Shown: piece by piece, positions 1 to 12,857 of the stretch | How positions within the stretch are numbered: the stretch's first letter is position 1 | Layout of the letters: each line of letters begins with the position of its first letter | NCBI GenBank assembly: GCA_007644065.1 | Contig: VJWN01000003.1 | Location: 992,001-1,056,000 of the forward strand | Length of the DNA stretch: 64,000 nucleotides | From: Margaritispora aquatica | Lineage: Eukaryota > Ascomycota > Leotiomycetes > Helotiales > Discinellaceae | Direction of reading: 5' to 3' | The notes under the pieces: generated by a model | Seen by the model: the letters and a program-made list of their open reading frames with translations, nothing else | Told to the model about the DNA's origin: nothing | Database searches by the model: none | Position numbers and translations under genes: made by a program

Positions 1-3000
1 CAGTGAAGATACAGTCACGTCCAACATGATGGTTACAAATTACCTCCAATCGCTACGCACCGTTGCGTTCGAGGACTTAGACGAAGATGCGGTGGCTACT
101 GGTCAGACCGCAGCAAAAGCTCTTGCCATTCAAAGTCTAGTGGCAGACCTTCTTCAAGGCTTTCTCACCACTGATGATTTCATTTCCAATGCGCTTGAGC
201 GTGCTGAGGGATTCAACCACATCATGGAGTTCACCGTTGCTCGCGTTCTAAACACTCTATTTTCTCTTCTTAACAAAAGCGTCAGAGATATTATCGACTA
301 TAATTCTCAGCATGCTGACTTCCCTCTGGATCCGGAACAGGTGGAGTCTTTCATCGCTAAGAAATTGCTTTTAGCCCTTGTGTGGTCTTTGACCGGCGAC
401 TGCCCTCTCGGCGATCGAAAGAGTTTTGGCGATTGTCTTGCCGGGCTGGCTACATTTGGTTCTCCTATAATGAGTGATAATTCATCCCTGATCGATTTTG
501 ACGTGACTCTCCCCAAGGCTGAATGGTCGAGTTGGCTGACCCAGGTCCCAACAATTGAAGTCAACACACATTCAATCACTCAGACAGACGTCGTCATTCC
601 AACATTAGATACAGTGCGTCATGAGGACGTTCTCTACTCTTGGTTAGCCGAACACAAGCCATTGTTACTGTGTGGTCCTCCAGGTTCTGGTAAGACTATG
701 ACATTATTCAGCGCTCTTCGCAAACTTCCAAACATGGAGGTAGTTGGTCTGAACTTCTCGAGTGCCACAACTCCAGATCTTCTCATCAAGACTTTCGAAC
801 AGTATTGTGAGTATAAAAAGACACTCAACGGGGTGATTCTTTCTCCAACTCAAATTGGACGATGGTTAGTGCTTTTCTGTGACGAAATCAATTTACCAGC
901 ACCAGACAAGTATGGTACGCAAAGGGCCATTTCATTCCTCAGACAGCTTGTGGAGCAGAACGGCTTTTGGCGAACCTCTGACAAGACTTGGGTCACCTTG
1001 GACCGCATTCAATTTGTAGGCGCCTGTAACCCTCCAACGGATGCTGGACGAACCCCGATGGGTGCTAGATTTTTACGCCACGCACCGCTTATTATGGTTG
1101 ATTACCCTGGGGAGTTATCACTCCAGCAAATCTACGGCACATTCAGCAGCGCTGTTCTCAAAATCATTCCGTCTCTGCGGGGCTATGCCGAATCGCTCAC
1201 GAAGGCTATGGTTCAATTCTATTTAGAATCCCAGCAAAGATTTACCCCCAAGATTCAGCCACATTATGTGTACAGTCCTCGTGAGTTGACCCGATGGGTT
1301 CGAGGCATCTACGAAGCTATTCGACCATTGGAGACACTGTCTGTTGATGGTCTAGTCCGTATCTGGGCGCATGAAGCACTTCGTCTGTTCCAGGATCGGC
1401 TCGTTGCCGAGGACGAAAGAAAATGGACAAATGATGCCGTCAATCGTATTGCTCTGAACCACTTCCCATCAATTGAGGAAGAAAAGGCTCTGGGTGGTCC
1501 AATCCTGTTCTCGAATTGGCTTTCGAAGAATTACGTGCCTGTTGACAGAGACCAACTTCGCGATTTTGTCAAAGCTAGATTGAAAACATTCTGTGAAGAA
1601 GAGGTCGATGTACCGTTGATTTTGTTCAATGATGTGCTTGAGCATGTGCTCCGCATCGATCGGGTGTTTAGACAACCGCAAGGTCATTTGATTCTCATTG
1701 GAGTCAGTGGTAGTGGAAAAACTACGTTGTCTCGTTTCGTTGCGTGGATGAATGGCCTCAAGGTGTTCCAAATCAAAGTACATGGTAAATACTCTGCTGA
1801 AGACTTCGATGATGATCTACGAGATGTTCTCCGTCGATGTGGTTGCAAGGGAGAAAAAATCTGCTTCATTATGGACGAGTCCAATGTTCTCGATTCGGGC
1901 TTTTTGGAGAGAATGAACACTCTGCTTGCCAACGCAGAGGTGCCTGGATTGTTCGAAGGTGACGAGCACGCATCTTTGATGACGAGCTGCAAGGAAGGTG
2001 CCCAACGTCAAGGACTTCTTCTAGATTCCCAAGAAGAGCTATATAAATGGTTCACTCAACAAATTGTCAAGAACCTACACGTGGTATTTACCATGAACCC
2101 TCCAGAGGGTGGTCTCTCCTCGAAAGCTGCCACCAGTCCCGCCCTCTTTAATCGTTGCGTTCTCAATTGGTTCGGTGACTGGTCTGATCAGGCTCTATTC
2201 CAAGTTGGCACGGAGCTGACCCAATCTGTCGATCTCGACAAGCCAAATTTTGCAGCCCCTGACTCGATTCCTGTTGCTTATCGAGACCTAAGCCTTCCGG
2301 CGTCTCATCGCGAAGCTGTGGTCAATTCTATGGTTTATATCCACTACTCGCTACACCAATTCAATGTCAAACTCCTCAAACAGCAAGGTCGCATAACTTA
2401 TCTCACCCCTCGCCATTTCTTGGACTTTGTTGCACAATATGTCAAACTCTACAATGAGAAGCGCGAAGATCTAGAAGAGCAGCAACGCCATCTCAATGTT
2501 GGTCTGGAAAAACTGCGAGACACTGTTGACAAAGTACGAGATCTTCGTGCCAGTCTAGCGGAGAAGAAAGGCCAGCTTGAGCGCAAGGATGCAGAAGCCA
2601 ACGAAAAACTTCAGCGCATGATCGCCGATCAACGAGAAGCTGAGCAGCGCAAAACAACCTCTCTCGAAATTCAAGTAGCTCTTGAAAAGCAGGAAACCGA
2701 AGTCTCACAACGAAGAGAATTGGTTTTGAATGATCTCGCCAACGCAGAACCGGCAGTTGCCGAAGCACAGAAGAGTGTTAGCAATATTAAACGACAACAT
2801 CTGACTGAAGTGCGTTCTATGGGTAATCCTCCACAAGGTGTTAAGTTAGCTTTAGATTCTGTATGTACCTTGCTTGGTCACAAAGTCGATAGCTGGAAGA
2901 CCGTCCAAGCCATCGTCCGCAAAGATGATTTCATTGCCAGCATTGTCAACTATGACAACGAGAAGCAGATGACCAGAAACTTGCGAATTAAAATGCGCAA

Positions 3001-5990
3001 CGAATATCTTTCCAACGAGGATTTTACTTATGAAAAAGTCAATCGTGCAAGCAAAGCTTGCGGTCCCTTGGTTCAGTGGGTTCAGGCCCAAGTTAATTAC
3101 TCCGAGATTCTTGACCGTGTTGGTCCTCTGAGGGAGGAAGTCGGAATGCTTGAGGAACAAGCTCTACAAACGAAGGCTGAAGCACAAGCTGTCGAAAATA
3201 CTATTAACACACTTGAGAAGAGCATTGCAACTTACAAGACGGAGTATGCAGCTCTTATCAGTGAAACTCAGGCAATCAAAACAGAGATGGCCCGCGTCCA
3301 ATTCAAGGTTGATCGCAGTGTTCGTCTACTTGACAGTCTTTCTTCTGAAAGAGTGAGATGGGAAGAAGGCAGCAAGTCTTTCGAAACGCAGATTGGCACA
3401 CTGGTAGGAGACGTGCTTGTTGCTGCCGCCTTCCTAGCATATAGTGGTCTGTACGACCAGCAATTCCGCAAGAACATGATGGAAGACTGGTTGCACCAAC
3501 TTCAGCTTTCTGGAATAAAATTCAAGCAACACAATCCTGTCACCGAGTATCTGTCCACAGCCGATGAGCGACTTGGTTGGCAAGAGAACTCTTTGCCTGT
3601 AGATGATCTTTGCACGGAGAATGCAATCATCCTAAAGCGATTCAACAGATACCCGCTAATTATCGACCCATCTGGACGTGTAACCGAGTTCCTGCAGAAA
3701 GAGAGCAAAGATCGTCGTCTCACAGTGACAAGTTTCCTCGACGATTCCTTTACAAAGCAGTTAGAAAGCTCTCTACGTTTCGGAAATCCAATTCTCATCC
3801 AAGATGCCGAATACTTGGACCCAATTTTGAATCATGTCTTGAACAAAGAGTACCAAAAGACTGGTGGACGAGTCCTTATCCAGCTTGGACGACAAGAGAT
3901 TGATTTCTCGCCGGCCTTTAAGATATATCTCTCAACTCGCGATCCTTCAGCAACATTCGCTCCAGATATTTGCAGTCGTACGACATTCGTTAATTTCACT
4001 GTTACACAAAGCAGTCTCCAAACACAATCTCTGAATGAAGTTTTGAAGTCAGAACGACCTGATGTGGATGAAAGACGATCTAACCTTATTAAGTTGCAAG
4101 GAGAGTTCAAAGTGCATTTACGCCAACTCGAGAAAAAGCTGCTTCAAGCGCTTAACGAATCTCGTGGTAACATTCTAGACGATGATAATGTGATCGAAAC
4201 TCTCGAAACTTTGAAGAAGGAGGCAGCTGAGATTTCTACCAAGATGAGCAACACAGAAGGTGTGATGGCAGAAGTTGATGAAATAACTCTGCAATACAAC
4301 ATTATCGCTAGATCCTGCAGCGCCGTATTCGCAGTCCTCGAACAGCTGCATTACCTCAATCACTTCTATCAGTTTTCTCTCCAGTACTTCCTTGATATTT
4401 TCCACTCAGTGTTGCACGGAAATAAGAGGCTGGCCAGCGAGACAAATCATAATATTCGTCGGGACATCATCATCGAAGATCTTTTCGTCACCACATATCA
4501 GCGAACATCCCTTGGCCTGCTTCAGAAGGATAAGATTACACTTGCAATGCTACTTGCTCAAGCTGCGCCATACAAAATGGATAAAAGTCTTATCGACGTC
4601 ATTCTAGATGAGAGTGTGGAGGGCACCGACGTGTCCACTAACACGCATAAGAAGGACGAGGTCATTGCTAGAGCATCAAAGCTGCCTATACTCAAAGGCA
4701 AATTAGATTCCATCGCTCCTGCCGTATGGGAACGCTTCTTGTTTGAAGAGGTTGGCGAAAACTACGTACCACAAGTATGGGAGACAACTACAGAGAAGCG
4801 AGACCAAGAACTTCTTTCCTTACTGATGGTCAAGCTCTTCCGCCTTGACAGATTTGTTCCTGCAGCTGAGCGCTTTGTCACTGTAGTATTTGGATCTAGT
4901 CTTCTTGAAACCACCGAAGATCTGAAACAAATCGTGGACCAAGTCGCCGCAAGTAGGCCTATTGCATTATGCTCAAGCCCTGGATTTGACGCCAGCTACA
5001 AAGTGGACAATCTTGTTGAGCGTGCTCATGCCACTTGCACCAACATTGCTATGGGTTCAAACGAAGGTCTGGCAACCGCAGACAAAGCTATCAGCAACGC
5101 TGCAGCGACTGGCTCGTGGGTACTTGTCAAAAATGTACATCTTGCACCTACATGGCTACAAAGTCTCGAGAAGCGCATGGATTCTTTGAAACCACACGTA
5201 AATTTCAGACTCTTCTTATCGATGGAGTCTAGTCCAAAGATTCCAGTCAATTTGCTGAGAGCATCTCGTGTCCTAATGTACGAACAACCTGCAGGTGTAC
5301 GAGCCAACATGAAGGATTCAATGGCCTCATTGTCCACCAGAGCTACGAAAAATCCGGTTGAAAGAACAAGACTTTACCTTCTACTCTCATTCTTGCATGC
5401 TGTTGTTCAAGAAAGACTGAGATATGCTCCGAACTTGGGATGGAAGGGCTTCTGGGAATTCAATGATAGTGATGTAAGTACTCTTCTTCTCAACTCACTT
5501 TCAGTCACTGACATATCACCAGTACGAATGCTCTGCATTCATTATTGACACATGGGTGGAAACCGTTGCTGTGGGCCGAACCAATGTTGCACCACAAAAC
5601 TTACCTTGGGATATGATTCGAACCTTAGTCGTAGAAACGTACGGTGGTAAGATTGATGATGAAGGCGACTTTAAACGCCTTACACAGCTAGTCAATTCCT
5701 TCTTGACGCCAGCTGCATACGATATTGGGCACAAACTCGTGGAAGGAGTTGCTGGAAGTGCAACAGGTGAAATTGATGGCAGTCTAATCGTGCCCAGCGG
5801 AACTTCTCTAAAGGATTTCACGGATTGGATTCAGAAATTACCAGAAAGAGAGCCTCCCACATACCTTGGCCTTCCAGCCAATGCAGAGAAGCTGCTCCTT
5901 GTCGGCCAAGGTCTAAGCATGATTCAAAACCTAGGCAAGATCACAGAGTTGTTAGATGAAGGAGAACAGCTCTTAACAGAGGCTAATTGA
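1..5990 (+). CDS. Cytoplasmic dynein heavy chain, C-terminal half (5' end outside window)
   Basis: Motor subunit of cytoplasmic dynein, which moves nuclei, endosomes and vesicles toward microtubule minus ends. The frame is open from base 2, so the true start lies upstream. Exons are 2-5473 and 5523-5990 with a 49-nt intron, giving 1980 residues. AAA3 has its P-loop GPPGSGKT at nt 674-697 and Walker B DEIN near 881. AAA4 has GVSGSGKT at 1700-1723 and MDES near 1871. The antiparallel coiled-coil stalk runs from about 2450 to 3480, with the microtubule-binding domain at about 2790-3120. AAA5 and AAA6 follow. The protein stops about 28 residues after the conserved LPANAEK segment, so it lacks the large C-terminal cap of animal dyneins; a short C-terminus is known for fungal dyneins. 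No downstream frame continues the protein. Identity is very secure. Homologues are nudA in Aspergillus and ro-1 in Neurospora. Confidence 0.97.
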
Positions 5991-7276
5991 GGATGATGGT
6001 TGTTAAATTGTACGAGAAGTTTTATTTCTTGTAAAGTTAATAGGGAAGATGGTCCTATGGATCCAGGCGTATGGTGGAAATTCTTACTTACTATTGGCAC
6101 TGCATTGCTTGCGTTTTCGGAGGAAACGATCGATATATACCCAGCGTCAGACTGCTCTTTCATTTGTTGACTTTCTTGTAGCATAGCGCTTTAGCATCTG
6201 TTCGACTACGTGTACCTGCCTAAATTACAGAAGTTTTCCAAGTTCTTTTCGTGCAATCTTTCTCTTACCTGTGAACATTTCTGCTTTGTTGTACGAAAGT
6301 ATTTACCTTGCTCGGCAATTGCTCTGAGGTGGTCATGCACGATGTATCCATTGTAGCCTATCTTAATACACAAGATCTTCTGTTGACATGCTTGGTGTAG
6401 CACTCCCATATGCGGAACATCTCGTCTCTTGAGCTGCCATCTCAAAGCTTATTCTCCTAAGCGAGGACCTGGAGTAGCATCTCCGCCAAGCAGTGCAAAA
6501 ATCGATCTCATTGCTACCTGTGCCATTGATGTGCTTTCTTTCACGCCACGCAGGTACAAAAGGCGTGGTTAATGCCAAGCCACAATATTCATACCCTCAG
6601 GTATTCGAATAGTCATTGGCTTGCTTCAGCCAAAAGGAATACCATGCCAGGAAATAACAGGAAATCGCTCAGCTCGGCCGAGCTTGGCCCGTGTGAGACC
6701 CGAGGTCCGTGGAAACTCGCTCGTTTGTCTTAAATACAGTCCACAACTTTCATGCCACACCGGATTTGGTGAGATTTTATGGAAAGCCGTGAGGGGTTCT
6801 TCTGCGCCGCTGTACGCGGGAAGAGGTTTATGAAGGATCGAGGCAAGATAAGAGAGCGGGGTAGAACGGGTGAGTATAATATCTACCTAATAAGATGCTC
6901 TTAGACCTGGGCATGCATGTCTTGGAACATCGCTTTTTAGTAGGAGGCACTCACTGTCTCCGTGGCGAAGATGCCCACAATACACCAAATGGGTGATCGA
7001 TCTCTATGGTCCATACAGGTCTCAATGCTTTATAGCTGCATATTGCGACGCCATCTGATAAGAGAGACGGACAATTGAGGTTGGTAGGATTGGAAAAGAT
7101 GTCTTAAAGGTCGAGCAATATGACCCTTCGAGTTGATTTTGAGCCTGCTATGTATATGCATACAAGCTCCTGTTTCTCTCTGTCCCCCTCTTCTGAAGAT
7201 TCAAATCTTTCCCATAGCTCACTCCAGCTCTCGTACATTCTATTCTCACAGCCATCGACCTCCTCTTGCTTCAATC
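5991..7276. other. Intergenic stretch, no gene seen
   Basis: About 1.3 kb between the dynein stop and the phosphatase start. It holds the dynein 3' UTR and the phosphatase promoter. Short open frames on both strands show no domain, no convincing splice pattern and no plausible composition. The pyrimidine-rich stretch just before 7277 fits a fungal 5' leader. Confidence 0.6.
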
Positions 7277-8831
7277 ATGCTCTTCTCATCGCTAGCCATC
7301 CTTTCAGGATCTCTGGCTACAGCTGCTGCTGAGACTATAATTGGTATCACTGTTGTCAGTCGTCATGGAGATCGTAAGTTCGAATATGTGTGAAGGGGTC
7401 GTCAGATTCTCACATTACATTAGGCACATCGAAGCACTATCCTGACTATGCTCTAACGACTCTGGGCTCCAACCAAGCCTTCAACGTCGGTAACTTCTAC
7501 CGGAACAATTACATCGTCGATGGAGCTCCACGTAAAATCCTAGGTGTCAACCCAGCTGTTTACTCATCACCGCAAATCTACGCTGCGGCTCCGGATCAGC
7601 TTGTAAACTTTCTTGCCCTGATCATTACTGGATAAAAGCTTACTGAAAATAGATCTTGATGAAAACAACCACTGGATTCTTGCAAGGTCTTTACCCACCT
7701 CTTGTCGAGATCAACGCACAATCAGTTGCCACCGAGACCATCAACAATGGAACTGCTTATGTTCCTCCATTGAGCGGCTACCAATATGCTTTCCTCCATT
7801 CCCGCGAGAACAATTCTCCCGACACCATGTGGATCAAAGGAGATGAACAATGCCCTGCTTTCACAAATGCTTCGGCCACATTCAGACAAAGTCCTCAATA
7901 TCTCGACAACCTCAGCCGAACCAAGTCTTTCTATGCTGGGTTCTGGAGTGTGCTACAAAATGTATATGATTACACGCCTGCCTTGGTCACATATGCCAAG
8001 GCGTACGATATCTTTGATCTCATCTATGTCGCAAGCATCCACAATAAGACCATCACTGCAAACGTGACCGCTGAGCAGATGTTTCAGCTCCGCACACTAG
8101 CTGACAGTGCCGAGTTCAACTTCAACTACAACGCATCTCAGCCACTGAGGATGATTGGCGGTGCTGCTCTGCTAGGTCAGATCTACACTCAACTCAACAC
8201 GACTATCTCCTCGCAAGGCAAGCTCAAGGTTTCGCTTTTCACACCAAGCTACAATAACATCCTGTCCGTCTTCGGCCTCACCCAACTCACTGCCTCAAGC
8301 ACAGATTTCTACGGCCTGCCACCGTACGCTTCAACTCTCACCTTTGAGCTCTACAGCGAAAGCAACGTGACGACTTTCCCAAGCGTGGATGACTTAATGG
8401 TGCGAGCGATGTTCAGGAATGGCTCAGATGCCGCGGCACCAATCCGATCATTTGCCATGTTCGGTCGATCAGCTGTCGGTATGAGCTGGAAGGATTTCTC
8501 GGCCGAGGTCCTCAAGGTAGCGATCACGAGTCCAGCACAATGGTGTAAGACTTGCGGAAGTACCGCTACTTTCTGCTTGCCATACACAATTGCAGCTTCT
8601 ACATCGGCTGCACCAGCTGCTACTTCTGCCGCCATTAGCTCACCAGCTTCTACCAGTGGAAGTGGTATGTCGAATGTGGTTGCTGGCGTTATTGGAGCTG
8701 TGGTTACGCTTGGTGCTGTTACGATCTTTGCTGCTGCTTTGTTCCTTTTGCGTAAGAGAAGCGCGAACAACAGACCTGCAACAGGAGCCCCATTGACGAA
8801 AGAGGTCAGTATTTTAAGTGCAAGCTTTTGA
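7277..8831 (+). CDS. Membrane-anchored histidine-acid-phosphatase-like protein
   Basis: Member of histidine phosphatase branch 2 (acid phosphatase/phytase family), expected at the cell surface. Exons are 7277-7373, 7424-7602 and 7653-8831 with two 50-nt introns, giving 484 residues. It opens with a signal peptide (MLFSSLAILSGSLATAAA). The phosphate-binding motif RHGDR follows at about residue 30 and spans the first intron. The ectodomain has many N-glycosylation sequons. A Ser/Ala-rich stalk and one transmembrane helix (about residues 440-462) end in a short basic tail. The family's catalytic HD pair, normally in a strand like xLFxxHDxxxxxxL, is replaced by PSYNN in LFTPSYNNILSVF. The enzyme may therefore use another acid or be inactive. 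The last residues depend on reading through a possible donor at about 8801, so the extreme C-terminus is less certain. Confidence 0.85.
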
Positions 8832-9238
8832 AGGATGATTAGCCGAAAACACTGTTAATAAAAAAAATTAAGCGAGGATATTTCGCGAGAGCAATCATTG
8901 TGCCAAGATATACATTTTTCCTATTTTGCCTAAATATCGAGGTTTTGTAAACATCGTCTATTTTCTGACGATATAACCCACCTTCTACCCAAATACATCT
9001 TTCAGGGACCGTCAGTGCCAATGTGCGCACTCCATGAAAATAGCTCTTCGCCTCGTTAGCCTGCCTCGCTAATCTGCCTCGTTAGGTCCCTTAGGCTCCA
9101 TTGGGTGGTCTGCCTCGCTACCAAGTCTGGATCTCTGGGTTCACAGCTTTGCCTCACTTATATTGCTCTTCAACCGTGTTACTCTATCCATTCTAACAAG
9201 CCAATGGCCATCTCAACCAGCCTTGGCCCCATTGATGG
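8832..9238. other. Convergent intergenic stretch with short direct repeats
   Basis: Between the convergent phosphatase and 2EXR genes. No gene is visible. Copies of an 11-mer CTGCCTCGYTA occur at 9061-9071, 9074-9084 and 9110-9120, with a partial copy near 9048. They look like a small decayed repeat cluster with no assigned role. Confidence 0.5.
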
Positions 9239-9838
9239 TCAACTGTGAAACTTTATATCTTCTAATGCGCTGAGCCCACACCGCACAGGCAACGGAAATG
9301 ACCCCCAAGAGCCAGTATACCCTGTCCATGATGGCATATACTCCACTTCATTGACTTGCTTCCACATCTTCTCGGTAACTGCAAGAAACCTCAAACTGTT
9401 CTTCAACTGTTGATTCTCCTCCAGCAGGTTTCGTGCCCATGGCGCCGAGAGGTCAGCACATAGCCAGAGGGTATCGACTGAGAGGTTAAAGTATAGACCT
9501 CCTTTGATAGGGAGACCGACTTGGTCAGGCGAGAAGTCGAGCTTGGAGTATTTCGTGAGTCCAACCTGGCGGGACTCGGAACAGACATGAAAGATATGTG
9601 GTAGTTTTGTGTGTGAGAACCAACGCCCTTCGGGCAGGTTGGAGGAGGTTGGCGTGCATGTAAGTTCGACAGTCCTAGGTTGAGCAGCGTACTCTTCCCA
9701 AATTTTAAGACGCAGCTCGGCTGGAAGCTGAGGAAAGAGTGTGAATAGTTCAGGTGAAACTGTTTTTGCGGTTCCTTGGGACAAAGTGCAGTGTTTGGTA
9801 TGTTGGTACATAAAGCAGATCAATTTCGTAGAAGACAT
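9239..9838 (-). CDS. 2EXR domain protein
   Basis: Single-exon gene of 199 residues. Near residues 33-47 it carries the 2EXR hallmark, an F-box-like segment FPQLPAELRLKIWE, followed by HVCSESRQVGL typical of this fungal family. The family is large and expanded in Pezizomycotina, especially Leotiomycetes and Sordariomycetes, and has no established biochemical function. Roles as F-box-like adaptors are only suggested by the N-terminal motif. There is no signal peptide or membrane segment. It converges on the phosphatase and diverges from TYW1. The ATG at 9838 is the first in frame. The protein ends soon after the conserved region, so a further exon cannot be excluded. Confidence 0.75.
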   Translation of the reverse strand: MSSTKLICFMYQHTKHCTLSQGTAKTVSPELFTLFPQLPAELRLKIWEEYAAQPRTVELTCTPTSSNLPEGRWFSHTKLPHIFHVCSESRQVGLTKYSKLDFSPDQVGLPIKGGLYFNLSVDTLWLCADLSAPWARNLLEENQQLKNSLRFLAVTEKMWKQVNEVEYMPSWTGYTGSWGSFPLPVRCGLSALEDIKFHS

Positions 9839-10482
9839 TTTGAAAGGACAGAGATGGAGGTAAATTATTGATTACAAGAAATTGGATTGGGGATTGAAGT
9901 CATTAACATAGGGAATGTATGAGTATGAAATGCATTGCCCTCACGTCAGCCATCTTTCGAAGCACCCGAACCCGAATCTGAAATCGGAGAGCCCGGGACT
10001 CTTAAGCCATAGGCTTATTCTATCATAACTAGTGAGTTGGATAGCATTTGATCGTACCTCTCTTTGTGATGACGAAAGGAGGCCCCGGTCAGTGAGCTTC
10101 AAGGTTGTGAGCATGCATGGCGTAAGACGGCTGTGTGTGCTTCGGGATTTGAGCCAGTCATATTGTAAGGCTATGCGGTCCTATTATCTCTTTCGGATTT
10201 TCCCTCAACGATCTCGAGTGGATCTATGTGATTTTTCCATAATAAGAGGTATTGATAATATAGTGCCTTCATTTGATACGTGCCTCGCGTACGATGAAAT
10301 AACTGAAGTGCAGAATAGTCGAGGAGGAGTACCTACCTAGGTAGGCATCGAATTAAGCTTCGGTGCTGACAAAGTCGTTCTCGCCTCGCAACAACGTTTG
10401 ACCGTGATAAGACCCCACAATTCAAAAAGTTCCCCTCCATTACTCAACCACAATTCAAACTCACGCCCTCAACTCCAAAGCA
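9839..10482. promoter_or_regulatory. Divergent promoter between 2EXR gene and TYW1
   Basis: 644 bp holding both 5' regions. A perfect 14-bp palindrome CCTACCTAGGTAGG lies at 10332-10345, about 140 bp upstream of the TYW1 start. It may bind a dimeric factor, but that is inference. The TYW1 leader just upstream of 10483 is rich in C and A. No other gene is visible. Confidence 0.4.
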
Positions 10483-12857
10483 ATGCCGCACAACAACAAC
10501 ATGATGTCGCAACCCTTTTGGACTTGGGAGATTGCCGGTATGAATTGTTTACAGTTATACATTCAGAGAGATGCTAACCAGCTGTAGACATCGTCGCATT
10601 GTGGCATGCATATCGAGTTCCAATAATTCTTACCACATTCTCTGCGCTAATTGTGTTTCGGACTGTCCTACATATTCGAGCTTCGAGAGCGAAAATATCC
10701 AATACACCTCCTATATCACCAACTCTTCCCGCTGAGAAAGAGAAGTTGCTGGAAATAGACAAAAGCACATCCACTGAAAAGGTTCCACGAAGGATAGTAG
10801 GAGGACTTAAGAAAAAGAAGTCTGTCGAGGCAGAGTTGAAGAAGAATTCACACAAAGTTCAAGTTCTGGTTTTCTTCTTCTCGCCCACAGGAACTACAGA
10901 AAAGACTGCGAGAGAATTTGCGGCGAATTTGGAGGAAAGCATCAAACCTATTGCGAAGTCAACCTCAATCGCATTCCTGGAGACGCAATTGCTTGATCTA
11001 TCGGAAATAGACTATGACGAATATTTTATCAGCCCTCCAAAAGGAGATTCCGAGACCGACTACTTTTACCTTCTTCTTCTTCCAAGTTACGATATCGATA
11101 CTGTACTAGACAACTTCATCGAGCATCTACAAGAGACACACAATGATTTCCGAATAGATACTGCGCCATTGTCTGAACTAGTAGGATATTCGGTGTTTGG
11201 GTTCGGCGACCGTGAGGGATGGCCAACTGAGGTGGATGGATTCTGTTCCCAGGCCATTGTGATTGATAAGTGGATGGCAAAGTTGACCGGCAGGAAGCGA
11301 GCTTTTCCATTGGGAATGGGAGACAAGAAATTGGATGCCCCAGCACGACTTTTAGAATGGAGAGAAGGAATTGAGGATGTGCTCGGAAATTTTGCTCGTA
11401 CTGGAGGACTAGGTGAAGGTGTCGTAGGCAGTGGTGATGCTGTGGAAAGTGATGTTGAGGATATTGACGATGATGATGACGAGGTCCTGTTTGATGAGCC
11501 GACTATCGCTAAACGGAGGACTAAGAGTGTCAAGAAAGAATCATTAAACGACTTGGAGGATATCGGAAGTAAATCAGCAAAGGCTGAGAGCAAGGCGGAA
11601 ATCGAGCCTTCTGCGGACATGGAGGTAGACTTCACCACCTACAGCAAGAAGCCAAAGACGGCACCAGCGGTAGTCACTAAAGAAATGGTTCCGAAGAACT
11701 CGCCAACTTACACTGCACTTACCAAACAAGGATACTCGATAGTTGGATCCCATTCTGGTGTCAAGATATGTCGGTGGACAAAATCTGCCCTTCGTGGTCG
11801 AGGATCTTGCTACAAGTACTCCTTCTATGGTATTGCATCTCATCAATGCATGGAAACGACACCATCATTATCATGCTCTAACAAATGTGTCTTTTGCTGG
11901 CGACATGGTACAAATCCTGTGGGTACTACTTGGCGCTGGGTTGTTGATCCTCCTGAGATGATCTTCGATGGCGTCAAGGCTGGTCATTATCAGAAAATCA
12001 AGATGATGCGTGGAGTTCCTGGTGTGCGAGCTGAAAGATTTGCTGAAGCCATGCGGATTCGCCATTGTGCCCTCTCGTTGGTTGGGGAGCCAATATTCTA
12101 CCCACACATCAACGAGTTCACTGCAATGTTACATAAAGAGCACATCTCATCCTTCTTGGTTTGCAATGCACAGCATCCAGATCAACTAGCAACTCTCAAG
12201 CCTGTCACTCAGCTCTACGTATCAATTGATGCTTCTAATCGCGAGTCACTAAGGAAGATCGACCGACCGCTTCACCGGGACTTCTGGGAACGATTCAATC
12301 GATGCTTGGATATCCTCAAGGAGAGGCGTTTTGAGCAACGAACAGTGTTCCGTCTTACTCTTGTGAAGGGTTTCAACATCGAGGACGAAGCAGAAGGTTA
12401 CGCTGCACTAGTTGAGAAGGGTCTTCCATGTTTCGTTGAAGTGAAGGGCGTTACCTACTGCGGAACATCTTCATCTGCAGGTGCGGGCCTCACTATGCAA
12501 AACGTACCTTTCTACGAAGAAGTATGCGCATTTGTTGAAGCTCTCAATGTTGCTCTTGAGAAACGAGGTCTAAAATACGGTATTGCGGCTGAACATGCAC
12601 ATAGCTGTTGTATTTTGATTGCAAGCGAGCGGTTTAAGGTCGAGGACAAGTGGCACACAAGGATCGATTACGAAAAGTTCTTCAAGTGTTTGGAGAGTGG
12701 TGAGAAGTTTACACCGGAAGATTATATGGGACCTGAGACACCGGAGTGGGCAACGTGGGGAAATGGTGGGTTCGATCCTAGGGATGAGAGGGTGCATCGA
12801 AAGGGCAAGAATAAGATCCCTTTGACAGCTAGTCAAGGCGGTCTGATTGAGGACTAA
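10483..12857 (+). CDS. TYW1: tRNA wybutosine-synthesizing protein 1 (4-demethylwyosine synthase)
   Basis: Radical-SAM enzyme that condenses N1-methylguanosine-37 of tRNA-Phe with pyruvate to form the tricyclic 4-demethylwyosine core of wybutosine. Exons are 10483-10537 and 10588-12857 with a 50-nt intron (branch-like GCTAAC at 10573), giving 774 residues. A hydrophobic N-terminal helix suggests ER anchoring. A flavodoxin-like FMN domain follows, with the SPTGTTEKTA loop near 10886. An acidic linker comes next. The radical-SAM domain carries CSNKCVFCW, the CxxxCxxC cluster motif, near 11876-11902. Domain order and length match eukaryotic TYW1. The small first exon is supported by in-frame joining and good splice sites. 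Confidence 0.95.

Noticed and set aside
10574..10855. Minus-strand frame antisense to the TYW1 N-terminus, and the 183-codon one at 11087-11638
   Set aside because: Shadows of the acidic Asp/Glu/Lys-rich coding region of TYW1.
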